Assembly: GCA_944393455.1 (NCBI GenBank)
Contig: CALYAH010000031.1
Coordinates: 1-6,253 of the forward strand
Source of the DNA: an uncultured Clostridia bacterium
GTDB taxonomy: Bacteria > Bacillota > Clostridia > TANB77 > CAG-508
Direction: 5' to 3'
Length of the DNA stretch: 6,253 nucleotides
Numbering within the stretch: the first letter of the stretch is position 1; each line of letters opens with the position of its first letter. The notes under the pieces are model-generated. The model saw only the letters and a program-made list of their open reading frames with translations. It made no database searches and had not been told where the DNA came from. The position numbers and the translations under genes were made by a program. Below, piece after piece: positions 5,962 through 6,253 of this stretch.

Positions 5962-6253
5962 CTAATCCTCCTTTATTTCTAATTGACTAATTTCTTGTAA
6001 ATCATCTAAGCTATTTACTTTAATATAATCTTCTGAAATAGTATATAAATTATCATCTATATATAATCCTCTTAATAATCTTGATGTATTATAATAAGAA
6101 TATGTACGCTTTGTTTTATCATGTGTAATTGTTCCCTTTAATGTAAATCCATCTGTAAGATTGATATTATATACAAAATATCCTTCAGAAACATATTCTT
6201 TTTTATAATTTGTATAAGAATTCACTATTGATTCATACTCATCTGATGAATTT
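5962..6253 (-). CDS. Probable beta-propeller domain protein, C-terminal end (5' end outside window)
   Basis: The frame stays open to the window edge at 6253, giving 96 residues before the TAG at 5962-5964; the GTG at 6223-6225 is internal, with no ribosome binding site, and is not taken as the start. Segments SEGYFVYNINLTDGFTLKGTITH, RLLRGLYIDDNLYTISEDYIKVNSLDDLQEISQLEI look like the last blades of the secreted beta-propeller family (Pfam Beta_propel), whose members end in a similar YI-D-LYTIS-IK-NDL pattern. That assignment is from memory of the family. Such proteins are usually large, exported or membrane-anchored, and of unknown function in Clostridia; any signal peptide would lie outside the window. 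It is the first gene of a coupled pair with the DUF4190-like gene. Confidence 0.68.
   Translation of the reverse strand, partial: NSSDEYESIVNSYTNYKKEYVSEGYFVYNINLTDGFTLKGTITHDKTKRTYSYYNTSRLLRGLYIDDNLYTISEDYIKVNSLDDLQEISQLEIKED

Overview
The window comes from a very AT-rich, low-GC Gram-positive genome using the standard bacterial code (TGG for Trp, TGA as a stop). Purine-rich Shine-Dalgarno sequences, AGA-dominated Arg codons, short intergenic gaps, sigma-A promoters with TGn-extended -10 boxes and a CIRCE-type heat-shock operator all fit an anaerobic Firmicute of the Clostridia. This assignment is inferred from composition and gene types; no species can be named.

Layout. (1) 1-441, plus: the C-terminal end of an HtrA/DegP-type serine protease, cut by the window edge just after its expected catalytic Ser. 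(2) 451-551: a 101-bp inverted repeat with 30-bp arms (one mismatch) between two convergent genes. (3) 561-1613, minus: a membrane-anchored M23/LytM peptidase with an intact zinc site. (4) 1614-1820: a divergent intergenic region with an extended -10 promoter for the next gene. (5) 1821-4349, plus: an 842-residue protein with an adenosine/AMP deaminase-type core and a C-terminal Rossmann-like, possibly SLOG/LOG-type, domain. It is the most unusual gene here. (6) 4351-4385: a perfect 15-bp hairpin serving as terminator for this gene and for the facing tRNA-Arg(ACG) gene at 4385-4461. (7) 4575-5180: an hsp20 transcription unit with a degenerate CIRCE overlapping the promoter, the small heat-shock protein gene and a terminator. 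(8) 5286-5475: tRNA-Pro(TGG) with its own promoter and terminator. (9) 5521-6253, minus: a translationally coupled pair, the C-terminal end of a probable beta-propeller surface protein followed by a small DUF4190-like membrane protein, with a likely terminator hairpin at 5522-5574.

No intergenic stretch exceeds 300 bases. The longest bare stretches, 5181-5285 and 5576-5698, show nothing beyond AT-rich sequence.

How the genes relate: most are independent, single-gene transcription units. HtrA, the M23 peptidase and the beta-propeller/DUF4190 pair are predicted to act at or outside the membrane; HtrA and Hsp20 both serve protein quality control. The deaminase-Rossmann fusion has its own promoter and terminator and no partner gene in view. 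It is the best candidate for an undescribed function, perhaps nucleotide processing or sensing, but nothing in this window proves that.
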